Below are positions 43,806 through 54,400 of a DNA stretch of 62,718 nucleotides, one piece after another. The DNA is from G963666705 sp963666705. Its GTDB lineage: Bacteria > Pseudomonadota > Alphaproteobacteria > CADEGL01. How positions within the stretch are numbered: position 1 is the stretch's first letter; each line of letters starts with the position of its first letter. Both the position numbers and the translations under genes were made by a program. The notes below the pieces were generated by a model. The model saw nothing but the letters and a program-made list of their open reading frames with translations, made no database searches and was not told the origin of the DNA. The stretch spans positions 1-62,718 of the forward strand of contig CAXXKO010000015.1 in assembly GCA_963666705.2 (NCBI GenBank), written 5' to 3'.

Positions 43806-45509
43806 ATGACCATCAGTATCTCGATGCCAACGGTGGAGACGGAGTTGAAGCCGCGCATTCTCGTCGTTGGAGTAGGCGGCGCCGGCGGGAACGCCGTCGA
43901 AAATATGATCCAATCCAGGCTCGAGGGTGTCGAGTTCCTGGTCGCCAACACGGACGCCCAGGCGCTCTCTCATTCGAGTGCCGAACGCAAGATTCAACTC
44001 GGCCTGACGGTGACCCAGGGTCTTGGCGCCGGCTCGCGGCCCGAGGTCGGGGGCGCGGCGGCCGAGGAGGCGATGGACCAGATCCTGGAGCATATGCAAT
44101 CCAGCCACATGGTCTTCATCACCGCGGGCATGGGTGGTGGCACGGGGACGGGCGCCGGCCCGGTCATCGCCCGCGCGGCACGAGAGATGGGCATGCTGAC
44201 GGTCGGCGTGGTGACGCGGCCGTTCCACTTCGAAGGTGCCAAGCGCATGCGTATCGCCGAGCAGGGAATCGAGGAGCTGACCCAGTTCGTCGATACCTTG
44301 ATCATCATTCCCAACCAGAACCTCTTCCGGGTGGCGAATGAGAAGACGACCTTCGCCGACGCCTTCAAGATGGCGGACGACGTGCTTCATGCCGGCGTGC
44401 GCGGCGTGACCGACCTTATGGTGATGCCTGGCCTGATCAACCTGGACTTCGCCGACATCCGCACGGTCATGAGCGAAATGGGCAAGGCCATGATGGGGAC
44501 CGGCGAATCCGAGGGCGAGAAACGCGCCACGGATGCGGCCGAGGCAGCCATCTCCAATCCGCTATTGGAGGATATCTCCATGAAGGGCGCGCGCGGCGTG
44601 CTCATCAACATCACCGGTGGCCTCGACATGACTCTGTTCGAGGTCGACGAGGCGGCGAACCGCATTCGGGACGAGGTCGATCCCGAAGCCAATATCATCT
44701 TCGGCTCGACCTTCGACGAGAGCCTTGAGGGGCAGATGCGGGTTTCCGTCGTGGCCACGGGTATCGACGCGGAGCAGGCCGCGTCACCGAGGCCGGCGCC
44801 GTTGAGCCTCGTGAGCGACAGGGGCGGCCCGGCTGCGAAACATGGGCACGAGGCGCCCGCCCGCGCCGCCACGACGGCGGCGCTCCGGAATCCCGAGCTC
44901 GACCGGGAGGGCGCGGGCCGGACGGCAATGGAAACGCCGCCCGAGCCGCCAGCCGCCCGCGAGTTGGACCGGGGTGTCGATCGAAAGCCGCCGGCGCCCG
45001 CCATCAATGCCGGGGCGGCAGGGGCCAGGGAGGCGGAAAGGCCCGCGGCCGCTCGCGCCGCCGAGCTGAATTCGCCGGTCCCTCGGGCCCGGGTCAATCT
45101 GCCGCCCTTGGCGACCCCGGTGGAGCCGCCGGTGGCAAGCCGGCCGGCCCCCCCCAGCGAGGCGCCGTTCATCGCGCCGCCACCGGCGATGCCGGTCAAC
45201 CGCCAAACCGAAGGCGGGAAGCCCGTGGATCCGTTCGCCGAGGCGGACCTCGCCAATGGGGATGGTGCCCAAATCAAGCCCAAACGCCTCGGCGCCAGCC
45301 TCTTCGCCCGGGTTACCGGCGCGGGGCGAAACAAGTCGGTGGAGAGCGTGCCGCCTCCCGCGCCACCGAAGACGAAGCGCGACCGGGTGGCCGAGCCGGC
45401 ACAGCCGAAGCTTGGCGGGCTCGACCCGGCCGACCGGATCAAGACGTCGCAGTCCGAGGAAGAGGATCTTCTCGAGATTCCGGCTTTCTTGCGCCGACAT
45501 GCCAATTGA
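43806..45509 (+). CDS. ftsZ: Cell division protein FtsZ with extended linker
   Basis: The 567-residue tubulin homologue forms the Z-ring. The GTPase core (about 1-320) has VVGVGGAGGNAVENMI, the tubulin signature GMGGGTGTGAGPV and NVDF-type loops; NPLLEDISMKGARG and GSTFDESLEGQMRVSVVATG close it. From about 320 to 552 lies a Pro/Ala/Arg-rich disordered linker of roughly 230 residues. The conserved C-terminal peptide DLLEIPAFLRRHAN, which binds FtsA and other partners, follows. Linkers of this length are seen in Caulobacter and relatives, while E. coli has about 50 residues. AGAGGAGG lies eight bases or so before the ATG. Confidence 0.97.
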   Translation: MTISISMPTVETELKPRILVVGVGGAGGNAVENMIQSRLEGVEFLVANTDAQALSHSSAERKIQLGLTVTQGLGAGSRPEVGGAAAEEAMDQILEHMQSSHMVFITAGMGGGTGTGAGPVIARAAREMGMLTVGVVTRPFHFEGAKRMRIAEQGIEELTQFVDTLIIIPNQNLFRVANEKTTFADAFKMADDVLHAGVRGVTDLMVMPGLINLDFADIRTVMSEMGKAMMGTGESEGEKRATDAAEAAISNPLLEDISMKGARGVLINITGGLDMTLFEVDEAANRIRDEVDPEANIIFGSTFDESLEGQMRVSVVATGIDAEQAASPRPAPLSLVSDRGGPAAKHGHEAPARAATTAALRNPELDREGAGRTAMETPPEPPAARELDRGVDRKPPAPAINAGAAGAREAERPAAARAAELNSPVPRARVNLPPLATPVEPPVASRPAPPSEAPFIAPPPAMPVNRQTEGGKPVDPFAEADLANGDGAQIKPKRLGASLFARVTGAGRNKSVESVPPPAPPKTKRDRVAEPAQPKLGGLDPADRIKTSQSEEEDLLEIPAFLRRHAN

Positions 45510-45516
45510 CGCAGCA

Positions 45517-45535
45517 TTCGGCATGGTGTGCCGAA
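45517..45535 (+). terminator. Weak hairpin after ftsZ
   Basis: TTCGGCA and TGCCGAA form a perfect 7-bp stem with a 5-nt loop, eight bases after the ftsZ stop. No T-run follows (the next bases are GGAGGTAAC), so intrinsic termination is doubtful; it may instead protect the 3' end of the dcw transcript. Confidence 0.3.
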
Positions 45536-45552
45536 GGAGGTAACATTCCGTA

Positions 45553-45568
45553 ACAAATAGTGATTTGT
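45553..45568. promoter_or_regulatory. Perfect palindrome upstream of lpxC
   Basis: ACAAAT and ATTTGT flank a 4-bp spacer, giving a perfect dyad in the 181-bp ftsZ-lpxC gap. It overlaps a possible -35 (TTGTAC at 45565-45570). I do not recognise the binding protein. The setting is compatible with separate control of lpxC, whose product commits cells to lipid A synthesis. Confidence 0.3.
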
Positions 45569-45690
45569 ACGATTCAGGGGGGCTTGTTACACCTTCCTTA
45601 CACCTCGCGCCCGAAGCGAGCTCGAGTCAACGAGCCAGCACGGGCCCACGAGACGATAAATGTTGGGTTGGCTGTTTGACGTAGGGGGCT

Positions 45691-46638
45691 ATGTCGAGAC
45701 TGGCGGGTAGGGCGGGCTTGGTTCCGCAGCGGACGTTGAAAAACGCCATCAGTTGCAGTGGCGTCGGCTTGCATTCGGGCCGGCGGGTTTCCATGACCCT
45801 GAACCCGGCCGGGCCTGACACGGGAATCGTGTTCAAGCGGTCCGATCTCGATGGTGGGTGCTCCCTGATCCCCGCAAGTTGGGACCGTGTTGTCGACACA
45901 TTCTTGTGTACCGCGATCGGCAACGAACATGGTGTCCGGGTTGCGACGATCGAGCACCTCATGGCGGCGCTCGCGGGCTGTCATGTCGATAATGCTCTGA
46001 TCGAGGTCGATGGCTCGGAAGTTCCGGCCATGGATGGGAGCGCCGCGCCGTTCGTGTTCCTGATCGAATGCGCGGGTATCGTCGAGCAAGAGGCGGCCCG
46101 CCGCGCGATCGAGGTGCTCAAGCCCGTGACCGTCATCGATTCGGGGCGGACGGCCGCGCTGTTGCCGGATGATTGCTTCCGCGTCAGTTGCGAGATCGAA
46201 TTCGACACCGATCTGATCGCGCGCCAGTCGTTCAGCGTCGAGTTGTACAACGGCGCCTTCAAGTCCGAGATCAGTCGCGCCCGCACCTTTGGGTTTGCCC
46301 ATGAGGTGGACCGGCTGCGCGCCGCCGGCCTCGCGCGTGGCGGCTCGATGGAAAACGCGGTCGTTATCAGCGACAACAAAGTCCTCAATGAAGAGGGTCT
46401 GCGTTTCGAGGATGAATTCGTCCGGCATAAGGTGCTCGACAGCATTGGGGACCTCTATCTCGCCGGCGGCCCGATCATGGGCCATTTCCGCGGTCTCCGG
46501 ACCGGGCATGAAATGAACAATGCCCTGTTGCGCGCACTCTTTGCCGATGAAACGGCTTGGTGCGAAACGGTGCTGGATGGATCGACGAATGAAGCCGATG
46601 GCGCCTGGCGGTCGGGTGCCTTGGCAGTCAGCGCGTAA
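45691..46638 (+). CDS. lpxC: UDP-3-O-acyl-N-acetylglucosamine deacetylase LpxC
   Basis: The 315-residue zinc enzyme catalyses the committed deacetylation in lipid A synthesis. Predicted ligands are His89 (TIEHLMAAL), His246 and Asp250 (RHKVLDSIGD), with catalytic His273 (TGHEMNN); their spacing closely follows the E. coli enzyme. The N-terminus QRTLKNAISCSGVGLHSGR and the ARTFGFAHEVDRLR loop are typical. The gene lies just after ftsZ, as in many proteobacteria. The ATG at 45691 follows a purine-rich GTAGGGGG stretch. Confidence 0.96.
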   Translation: MSRLAGRAGLVPQRTLKNAISCSGVGLHSGRRVSMTLNPAGPDTGIVFKRSDLDGGCSLIPASWDRVVDTFLCTAIGNEHGVRVATIEHLMAALAGCHVDNALIEVDGSEVPAMDGSAAPFVFLIECAGIVEQEAARRAIEVLKPVTVIDSGRTAALLPDDCFRVSCEIEFDTDLIARQSFSVELYNGAFKSEISRARTFGFAHEVDRLRAAGLARGGSMENAVVISDNKVLNEEGLRFEDEFVRHKVLDSIGDLYLAGGPIMGHFRGLRTGHEMNNALLRALFADETAWCETVLDGSTNEADGAWRSGALAVSA

Positions 46639-46805
46639 TTCCGTACCAGCCTGCGCCCGATAGCGTTCGATCCGCGTGAGGCACGCCCGCGCCCGGTCGA
46701 TGTGTCCCCGGTGCCGCGACGAAACGTCCTATTTGTGACCGGGGCAAGATGTTATAGTGCGCCCGAGGGCCGATTGGGGCCCATGTTGGACACTGTTCTT
46801 GGACC

Positions 46806-47636
46806 ATGACGCTGCTTTCCCGCCTTCACGCGAGGCGCCTCGTGCTGCTTTTGGCGCCGTTGTTCGTCGTAGCGCTCCTCGCGGGTTGTGGCTCAGGCGA
46901 AGAGGAAGAGGAGTATGTCGAGGCGTCGGTCGAATCGCTTTACAACGACGCCATGGACCTCATGCTCCAACAGCGATTGAAGCAAGCGGCGGTGATGTTC
47001 GGCGAAGTCGAGCGCCAGCATCCGTATTCCGTTTGGGCGACCAAGTCCCAACTCATGGCCGCGTACGCTTATTATCAGGCGAGCGACTACGATGACGCGC
47101 TGAACGCGCTCGACCGTTTCATCTCCCTGCATCCAGGCAACCGCGATGTGGCGTATGCCTATTACCTCCGCGCACTATCCTATTACGAACAGATCTCCGA
47201 TGTGAAACGGGACCAGAAGATGACCGAGCTGGCGCTCGATGCGTTCGAGGAGGTCGTGCGCCGCTTCCCCAACTCGAAATACGCCCGCGACGCCCACGAA
47301 AACATAAACCTCACGTTCGACCATCTGGCTGGCAAGGAGATGGACATCGGCCGCTACTACCTGCGGAATGGCGAGTATCTGGCGGCCATCAACCGCTTCC
47401 GCATCGTGGTTGACGATTACCAGGAAACCACCCATACCCCGGAAGCGTTGCACCGGCTGGTCGAAGCCTATGTGGCTCTCGGCCTGCGCCACGAGGCCCG
47501 ACGGACGGCCGCCGTGCTCGGGTATAATTTCCCCGAGAGTAGCTGGTATACGGATAGCTACCAGCTGGTGGAGGGCGTCGAGGTAGGGCCGGGCGGCGAG
47601 GGGGACGAAGGCTCCTTCTGGGGTTGGCTGTTCTGA
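46806..47636 (+). CDS. bamD: Outer membrane assembly lipoprotein BamD
   Basis: The 276-residue TPR lipoprotein is the essential partner of BamA in outer membrane protein insertion. It has a signal peptide ending in the lipobox LLAGC, with Cys28 as the lipidation site. Five TPR-like repeats follow (YNDAMDLMLQQRLKQAAVMFGEVERQHP onward), including RFPNSKYARDAHENI and YLRNGEYLAAINRFRIVVDDYQ. An acidic EEEEE patch follows the lipid anchor. A -10-like TATAGT sits at 46753. The product is longer than E. coli BamD (about 245). Confidence 0.94.
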   Translation: MTLLSRLHARRLVLLLAPLFVVALLAGCGSGEEEEEYVEASVESLYNDAMDLMLQQRLKQAAVMFGEVERQHPYSVWATKSQLMAAYAYYQASDYDDALNALDRFISLHPGNRDVAYAYYLRALSYYEQISDVKRDQKMTELALDAFEEVVRRFPNSKYARDAHENINLTFDHLAGKEMDIGRYYLRNGEYLAAINRFRIVVDDYQETTHTPEALHRLVEAYVALGLRHEARRTAAVLGYNFPESSWYTDSYQLVEGVEVGPGGEGDEGSFWGWLF

Positions 47637-47642
47637 GGCCCG

Positions 47643-49328
47643 ATGTTCGTCGGCCTGTCGATCCGAGAAGTCGTCCTGATCGAATGCCTCGAACTGACAT
47701 TCGGCCGCGGGCTCGGCGTATTGACGGGAGAGACGGGAGCGGGCAAGTCCATTTTGCTCGACGCGCTTGGACTCGCTCTCGGCGCGCGCGGTGACGCGGG
47801 CCTCGTCCGCAACGGGGCGGGGTCGGCAGTCGTCACCGCCGCGTTCGATATCGGCGCGGATCATCCCGTGCACACGATCCTCGTCGACCGCGGAGTCGAG
47901 GGAGGCGAACATCTGATCCTACGGCGCAGCCTGACCGCCGATGGGCGGAGCCGGGCCTTCGTCAACGACCAGCCCGTGAGTGTCGGCCTGCTTCGTGAGA
48001 TCGGCGATTTGCTGGTCGAGATCCAGGGCCAGTTCGCGGCGCGTGGCCTTTTGGACATCAATACGCACACCGACGCGCTCGACGCATATGGCGGCCTCGC
48101 CATGCTGCGCGGCCAGGTGGCCGGGTCTTATTCCATCTGGCGCTCGGCCATGCGAGAGGAGGCCGCCGCCGAGGAGGCGCTGGCGCGGGCCCGCGCGGAC
48201 GAGGAATTTCTCCGCTATGCCGCGGGCGAGCTCGATGCTCTCGAGCCGCGACCGGGAGAGGAAGCCGAGCTGGCGGAGCGGCGCGCACTGCTCAAGCACC
48301 GAGAACAATTGGTGGATGCATTGACGACGGCCTATGAGGGGGTATCCGGCTCGCCGAATGTGGAGGATTTGCTGCGCGCCGCCCAAGCGGCGCTGGCACG
48401 TGTCGCGGACAAGGCGGGCGGTGGGCTCAACGCCGTCATCGAGGCTCTCGACCGCGCGACGCAGGCGACGGCGGAAGCACTCGCCGAGCTCGAGGCGGTT
48501 GGCCGGGAAATTCAATCCGACGCGACCACCCTCGAGGCCGTGGAGGAGCGTCTCTTCGCCCTGCGCGATGTCGCGCGCAAGCATCGCTGCGAGGTCGACC
48601 GACTTCCGGCCCTGCGCGAGGAGATTGGTCGAAAGCTCGCTATGGTGGACCAAAGCGACGTGGAATTGGCACGGCGCGCCGCCGAAACGAGCGCCGCGCG
48701 CGCGGCCTACGAGAAGCTCGCCGAGCGCTTGAGCCAGGAGCGCGTCGCCACGGCCGTTGGACTGGACGAAGCCATCGCCGCCGAGCTGCCGCCACTCAAG
48801 CTCGAAAAGGCAACTTTGCGCACCCGGTTCGAGCGCCGCGCGGAATCCGAGTGGGGCCTCGATGGGATGGACCGGATCGAATTCGAGGTATCGACCAATC
48901 CGGGCGCGCCATACGGGCCGCTGGCGCGAATCGCCTCGGGCGGGGAGCTCGCGCGCTTCATGCTCGCCCTCAAGGTGACGATGGCCCGGGGCAACACGAG
49001 ATCGACCCTGGTTTTCGATGAGGTCGACAGCGGTATCGGCGGGGCCGTCGCGGCCGCGGTGGGCGAGCGCCTGGCCCAGCTCGGCCGCGACCAGCAGGTC
49101 CTGGTCGTGACCCATTCGCCGCAGGTAGCGGCGCGCGGCGAAAACCACTGGCGCGTGGCCAAGGCTGAAACGGCGGCCGGGGTGGTGACCGTGGTGGACG
49201 CGCTCGACGACACCGCCCGCCGCGAGGAAATCGCCCGCATGCTCTCCGGTGCGAGGATTACCGACGAGGCGCGCGCGGCGGCGGACCGGCTGATCGGTGA
49301 AGAGCGGGCCGCCGAGGGGGCCTTATGA
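47643..49328 (+). CDS. recN: DNA repair protein RecN
   Basis: The 561-residue SMC-like ATPase works in double-strand break repair. Walker A is LTGETGAGKSILLDALGLALG, with LVEIQGQFAARGLLD nearby. A long coiled-coil middle (about 150-360) is followed by the signature IASGGELARFMLALKV, Walker B TLVFDEVDSGIGG and VVTHSPQVAARGE. It starts six bases after bamD and overlaps ligA by four. RecN is SOS-induced in many bacteria, but I see no LexA box just upstream here. Confidence 0.95.
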   Translation: MFVGLSIREVVLIECLELTFGRGLGVLTGETGAGKSILLDALGLALGARGDAGLVRNGAGSAVVTAAFDIGADHPVHTILVDRGVEGGEHLILRRSLTADGRSRAFVNDQPVSVGLLREIGDLLVEIQGQFAARGLLDINTHTDALDAYGGLAMLRGQVAGSYSIWRSAMREEAAAEEALARARADEEFLRYAAGELDALEPRPGEEAELAERRALLKHREQLVDALTTAYEGVSGSPNVEDLLRAAQAALARVADKAGGGLNAVIEALDRATQATAEALAELEAVGREIQSDATTLEAVEERLFALRDVARKHRCEVDRLPALREEIGRKLAMVDQSDVELARRAAETSAARAAYEKLAERLSQERVATAVGLDEAIAAELPPLKLEKATLRTRFERRAESEWGLDGMDRIEFEVSTNPGAPYGPLARIASGGELARFMLALKVTMARGNTRSTLVFDEVDSGIGGAVAAAVGERLAQLGRDQQVLVVTHSPQVAARGENHWRVAKAETAAGVVTVVDALDDTARREEIARMLSGARITDEARAAADRLIGEERAAEGAL

Positions 49329-51406
49329 CCGAGGCCGCTGCCGACGTTCCGGTCGAGGCGCTGAATCGCGCGGCCGCGGCCAAGGAGCTGGAGCACCTGG
49401 CGCGGGAGATCGCGCGCCATGACGAGCTCTATCACCGCAGGGACGCGCCCGAGCTGTCCGATGCCGAGTATGACTCCCTAAGGCGCCGCAACGGCGCGAT
49501 CGAGGCGCTGTATCCCGACCTGATCCGCGCCGACAGCCCCAGCCTGCGCGTGGGCGCGGCCCCGGCGGAAGGGTTCGCCAAGGTCACGCACAGCCGCCCC
49601 ATGCTTTCGCTCTCGAACGCCCTCGACGAAGACGAGGTCCGCGAATTCTTCACACGGATCCGGCGTTTCCTCGGCCTCGATGCCGAGGCGCCGGTCGAAG
49701 TCATGGGCGAGCCCAAGATCGACGGCCTTTCCGCGTCCGCCCGCTACGAGCGTGGCAGGCTCACGCTCGGCGCCACACGTGGCGATGGCGTGACCGGCGA
49801 GGACATTACGCGCAACCTGGCCACGATCCGCGATCTGCCCAAACGACTGGTGGGTGCCACCCCCGACGTGCTCGAAGTTCGGGGCGAGATTTATATGGTG
49901 CGGTCGGAGTTCGGCGCCCTCAACGCCCGGCGCCAGGAAGAAGGCGAAGCCGTCTTCGCCAATCCGCGAAACGCGGCCGCCGGCTCGGTCCGTCAGCTCG
50001 ATCCCGGCATCACCGCCAGGCGACCGCTGCGCTACTTCACTTATGCCGCGGGCGAGGTGTCCGAGACAGTGGCGGCGACACACGCCGAGTTTCTCGACCG
50101 CCTCAAAGGGTGGGGGTTCGAGACCAACCCGCTCGCAAGACTGTGCCGAACGGCGGAGGAAGCTCTTTCGTTCCACCGTGAGGTCGGTGATACGCGGAGC
50201 GGCCTGCCGTACGACATCGACGGCGTCGTTTACAAGGTCAACCGCTACGATTGGCAGGAGCGCCTGGGCACCGTGAGCCGGGCGCCGCGCTGGGCACTGG
50301 CCCACAAGTTTCCCGCCGAGCAGGCCCGGACCGTCCTCCAGCGCATTACGATCCAGGTCGGCCGCACGGGTGCCCTCACCCCCGTTGCGGAGCTGGAGCC
50401 CATCACCGTGGGTGGCGTGGTGGTCAGCCGGGCGACCCTCCACAACGAAGACGAAATCGCGCGCAAGGATATCCGCGAGGGGGATACGGTCGTGATCCAG
50501 CGCGCGGGCGACGTAATCCCGCAGGTGGTCTCCGTGGTAATGGAAAAGCGCCCGGCGGATGCGGCGGCTTTCACGGTTCCGACCAAGTGCCCGGTGTGCG
50601 GCAGCCTCGCCGTTCGCGAGACGGGCGAAGCGGTGCGCCGGTGCACCGGCGGCCTCATCTGCGAGGCCCAGGTGGTGGAGCGGCTCAAGCACTTCGTCTC
50701 GCGCAATGCGTTCGACATCGAGGGACTGGGGCGAAAGCATATCGAAGCCTTCTGGCGAGACGGGCTCGTTCGCTCCCCGGACGATATTTTCCGGCTCGAG
50801 GACAAGCGCGAGGTCCTCACCGAGCGGGAAGGCTGGGGCGGGCAATCGGCAAGCAACCTCTTTGCCGCCATCGCCGAGCGCCGCTCGATACCGCTGGAGC
50901 GCTTCATCTACGCGCTCGGTATCCGCCAAGTGGGCCAGGCCACCGCGCGTCTGCTGGCCAAGCAGTACGGGTCCCTCGACGCATGGCGCGGCGAGATGAT
51001 CGCGGCCGAGGACCGTGAGGGGCCGGCCTATGCCGAGCTCGTCGATATCGATGGCGTCGGCCCGTCCGTGGCCGGCGACCTGCTCGCCTTTTTCGCCGAG
51101 CCCCATAACCTTGCCGTCCTCGAGCGCCTGGCGGCGGCATTACGGGTCGGCGACTTCACCGCTCCGGAATCCGCTTCGCCCGTTGCCGGCAGGACCGTCG
51201 TTTTCACGGGCATGCTCGAAACCATGAGCCGAGGCGAGGCCAAGGCACGCGCGGAATCGCTCGGCGCCAAGGTCGCGGGGTCGGTCTCGGCGAAGACGGA
51301 TTACGTCGTCGCCGGACCGGGCGCGGGCTCGAAGCTCAAGAAGGCAGAGGCGCTCGGCGTTACCGTGCTGTCGGAGGAAGATTGGTCCGCGCTCGCGCGC
51401 GCTTGA
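49325..51406 (+). CDS. ligA: NAD-dependent DNA ligase LigA
   Basis: The 693-residue enzyme seals nicks during replication. The order is an N-terminal Ia domain (YHRRDAPELSDAEYDSL), an adenylation domain with the AMP-linked Lys131 in MGEPKIDGLSAS, and an OB fold. Next come a four-cysteine zinc finger (CPVCGS...RCTGGLICEAQ), helix-hairpin-helix repeats and a C-terminal BRCT domain (VAGRTVVFTGMLETMSRGEA). ATGA overlap with recN implies co-translation. It is the last plus-strand gene of this block, with metH converging 13 bp away. Confidence 0.96.
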   Translation: MTEAAADVPVEALNRAAAAKELEHLAREIARHDELYHRRDAPELSDAEYDSLRRRNGAIEALYPDLIRADSPSLRVGAAPAEGFAKVTHSRPMLSLSNALDEDEVREFFTRIRRFLGLDAEAPVEVMGEPKIDGLSASARYERGRLTLGATRGDGVTGEDITRNLATIRDLPKRLVGATPDVLEVRGEIYMVRSEFGALNARRQEEGEAVFANPRNAAAGSVRQLDPGITARRPLRYFTYAAGEVSETVAATHAEFLDRLKGWGFETNPLARLCRTAEEALSFHREVGDTRSGLPYDIDGVVYKVNRYDWQERLGTVSRAPRWALAHKFPAEQARTVLQRITIQVGRTGALTPVAELEPITVGGVVVSRATLHNEDEIARKDIREGDTVVIQRAGDVIPQVVSVVMEKRPADAAAFTVPTKCPVCGSLAVRETGEAVRRCTGGLICEAQVVERLKHFVSRNAFDIEGLGRKHIEAFWRDGLVRSPDDIFRLEDKREVLTEREGWGGQSASNLFAAIAERRSIPLERFIYALGIRQVGQATARLLAKQYGSLDAWRGEMIAAEDREGPAYAELVDIDGVGPSVAGDLLAFFAEPHNLAVLERLAAALRVGDFTAPESASPVAGRTVVFTGMLETMSRGEAKARAESLGAKVAGSVSAKTDYVVAGPGAGSKLKKAEALGVTVLSEEDWSALARA

Positions 51407-51424
51407 CGGTGGTGTGCGGTCAAG
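51402..51424. terminator. Short inverted repeat between convergent ligA and metH
   Basis: CTTGAC and GTCAAG form a 6-bp stem around an 11-nt loop that spans both stop codons. It is the only dyad in the 13-bp gap between the two genes. The stem is short and has no T-run, so it is a weak candidate for a shared terminator. Confidence 0.2.
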
Positions 51425-54400
51425 TTGCCTCGCCCGTATCGTAATCGAGGTTCGGGGCGAGCCATTTCTCGGCCTCGTCCAGCATCACGCCCTTGCGGCG
51501 GGCGTAATCCTCGACCTGATCGCGATAGATTTTCCCGATCCCGAAATAGCGGGAATCGGGATGTGAAAAATAATACCCGCTGACGGCGGCCGCGGGCGTC
51601 ATGGCCGCGCTTTCGGTCAACCGCAGGCCGATCCGTGCTTCCGCCCCGAGGAGCTCGAATAGGGTGAATTTTTGCGAGTGGTCCGGACAGGCGGGATAGC
51701 CGGGCGCCGGCCGGATACCGTCGTAGGCCGCGCGGATGAGCGCATCGTTGTCGAGGGCTTCGCCAGGGGCATAGCCCCAGAGCTCGCGCCGGACCCGTTC
51801 GTGCATGCGCTCGGCAAACGCCTCCGCGAGCCGGTCGGCGAGAGCCTTGACCATGATCGCGTTGTAGTCGTCGTGCTGGTCCTGGTATTTCTTGGCTAGC
51901 GCCTCCGTGCCGTATCCGGCCGAGACCGCGAACCCGCCTATATAGTCCGCGACGCCGGTTTCCTTGGGGGCGACGAAATCGGCTAGGCTGAGGTTCGGGC
52001 GCGCGCCACTCTTGGCCATCTGCTGGCGCAGGCAGTGGATTGTCGCGCGGACCTCGCGACGAGAGTCGTCGGCATAAATCTCGATGTCGTCGTCAGGCGT
52101 GCCGTTCGCCGGGAAGAAGCCGACGACGCCGCGTGCGGTCAGCAACCCTTCCTCCACGATCCTATCCAACATCGCTCGCGCGTCGGCATAGAGGCTGGTC
52201 GCCGCTTCGCCCACGGTCGCGTCCTCGAGGATCCGCGGATAGACACCGGCCAGCTCCCAGGTTCGGAAGAACGGTGTCCAGTCGATCCTTTCCCGCAGCT
52301 CCGCCAGCGGATAGTCGTCGAACACCCGCGTCCCGAGAAAGCTTGGCCTCGTCGGCGTCGATCCGTCCCAGTCCAGGGACAACCGGTGTGCCCTTGCCGC
52401 GGCGATCGTGCGCCGCCGGTCCGGGGTGCGGGTGCGGGCATGGGCCGCGCGCACGTCTTCATAGTCGCTGCGAACCATTTCCACGAACGGGGCCTTGCGG
52501 GTGTCGCTCATCAGGCTGCTCGCGACGCCGACGCCGCGCGACGCGTCGGTGACATGGATGGTTGGGCCGTGATAGTTCGGCGCGATCTTGACGGCCGTAT
52601 GAACCTTCGAGGTGGTCGCGCCGCCGATCAGGAGGGGGATGTCGAAACCTTCCCGCTCCAATTCGGCCGCCATGTGACACATCTCGTCCAGCGACGGCGT
52701 GATCAGGCCCGAGAGGCCGATCATGTCGGCCTGCTGTTCGCGGGCGGTCTCGATAATCCGCTGTGCAGGCACCATGACCCCGAGGTCGATCACCTCGTAC
52801 CCGTTGCATTGGAGGACCACGCCGACGATATTCTTGCCGATATCGTGCACGTCGCCTTTGACCGTCGCCATGACGATACGCGTGCTCGAGCGGTTGTCGC
52901 CGCGGCCGTCCTTTTCCTGCTCGATGAAGGGAACGAGGTGGGCCACGGCCTTCTTCATCACGCGGGCCGACTTCACGACCTGGGGCAGGAACATCTTTCC
53001 CGATCCGAACAGGTCGCCGACGATGTTCATGCCGTCCATCAAGGGGCCTTCGATGACCTCGATGGGATGGGCATGCGCGAGCCGCGCCTCTTCCGTGTCT
53101 TCGACGACCCAGTCGGCGATGCCGTGAACGAGGCCGTGACTCAGGCGCTCGACCACCGGCCTCTCGCGCCACGACAGGTCGACCTCGCGCTTCGCCCCGC
53201 CCTGGCCCTTGAGCGACTCGGCGGCCTCCAAAAGGCGCTCGGCCGCGTCCTCGCGCCGGTTGAGGAGCACGTCCTCTACCCGTTCGAGCAAGTCCTTGGG
53301 CAGGTCGTCATAGATCGCGAGCTGACCGGCATTGACGATCCCCATGTCCATGCCGGCCCTGATGCCGTGATAGAGGAACGCCGAGTGGATCGCCTCCCGC
53401 ACGGCGTTGTTGCCGCGAAAGGCGAAAGATACGTTGCTGAGTCCGCCCGAGATGGAGACTTGCGGCAGACATTCCTTGATCAGTCGGGTGGCCTCGAAAT
53501 AGGCCCGGGCGTAGTCGTTATGCTCCTCCATCCCGGTTGCGACAGCGAAGATGTTCGGGTCGAAGATGATGTCCTCGGACGGAAAGCCGGCATCCTCGGT
53601 CAGGATGCGATGGCTGCGCCGGCAGATTTCGACCTTTCGCTCCACCGTGTCGGCCTGGCCGTCCTCGTCGAAGGCCATGACGACGACGGCGGCGCCGTAT
53701 CGCCGGGCGAGGCGCGCATGCGCGATGAATTCGGCCTCCCCCTCCTTGAGGCTGATGGAATTCACGACGGGCTTGCCTTGCACGCACTTGAGGCCCACCT
53801 CGATGACCGACCATTTCGAAGAATCGATCATGATCGGGACCCGGCTGATATCGGGCTCGGAGGCGATCAGGTTCAGGAAGGTGTGCATGGCATGCTCTGA
53901 ATCGAGCATGCCCTCGTCCATGTTGACGTCGATGATTTGCGCGCCGTTCGCGACCTGTTGGCGCGCAACCTCGAGGCCGGCTTCGTAGTCGCCGTCGAGG
54001 ACGAGCTTGGCGAATTTGGCCGATCCCGTCACATTGGTGCGCTCGCCTATATTGACGAAGCCCGTGTCGGAATTCGCGTTCAGCGGCTCGAGCCCCGAGA
54101 GGCGCAAGCAGGGCTCGATTTCGGGCATGGCGCGCGGCGCCAATCCGGCGACCGCGTCCGCGATGGCCCCGATATGCTCCGGCGTGGTCCCGCAGCAGCC
54201 GCCGACGATGTTCAGGAAACCGCTTTCCGCGAACTCCCGCAGCACGCCGGCCATGTATTCGGGCGTTTCGTCGTACCCGCCGAAGGCGTTGGGGAGACCC
54301 GCGTTCGGATAGCAGCTCAAGAACACGTCGACGACCCGGCTCAGCTCCTCGAGATAGGGCCTCAGGTCACGGGCACCGAGCGCGCAGTTGAGACCGATGG

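Noticed and set aside
52035..53900. A 621-codon plus-strand frame opposite metH
   Set aside because: It is a shadow of the B12 and pterin domains, with no domain similarity of its own.
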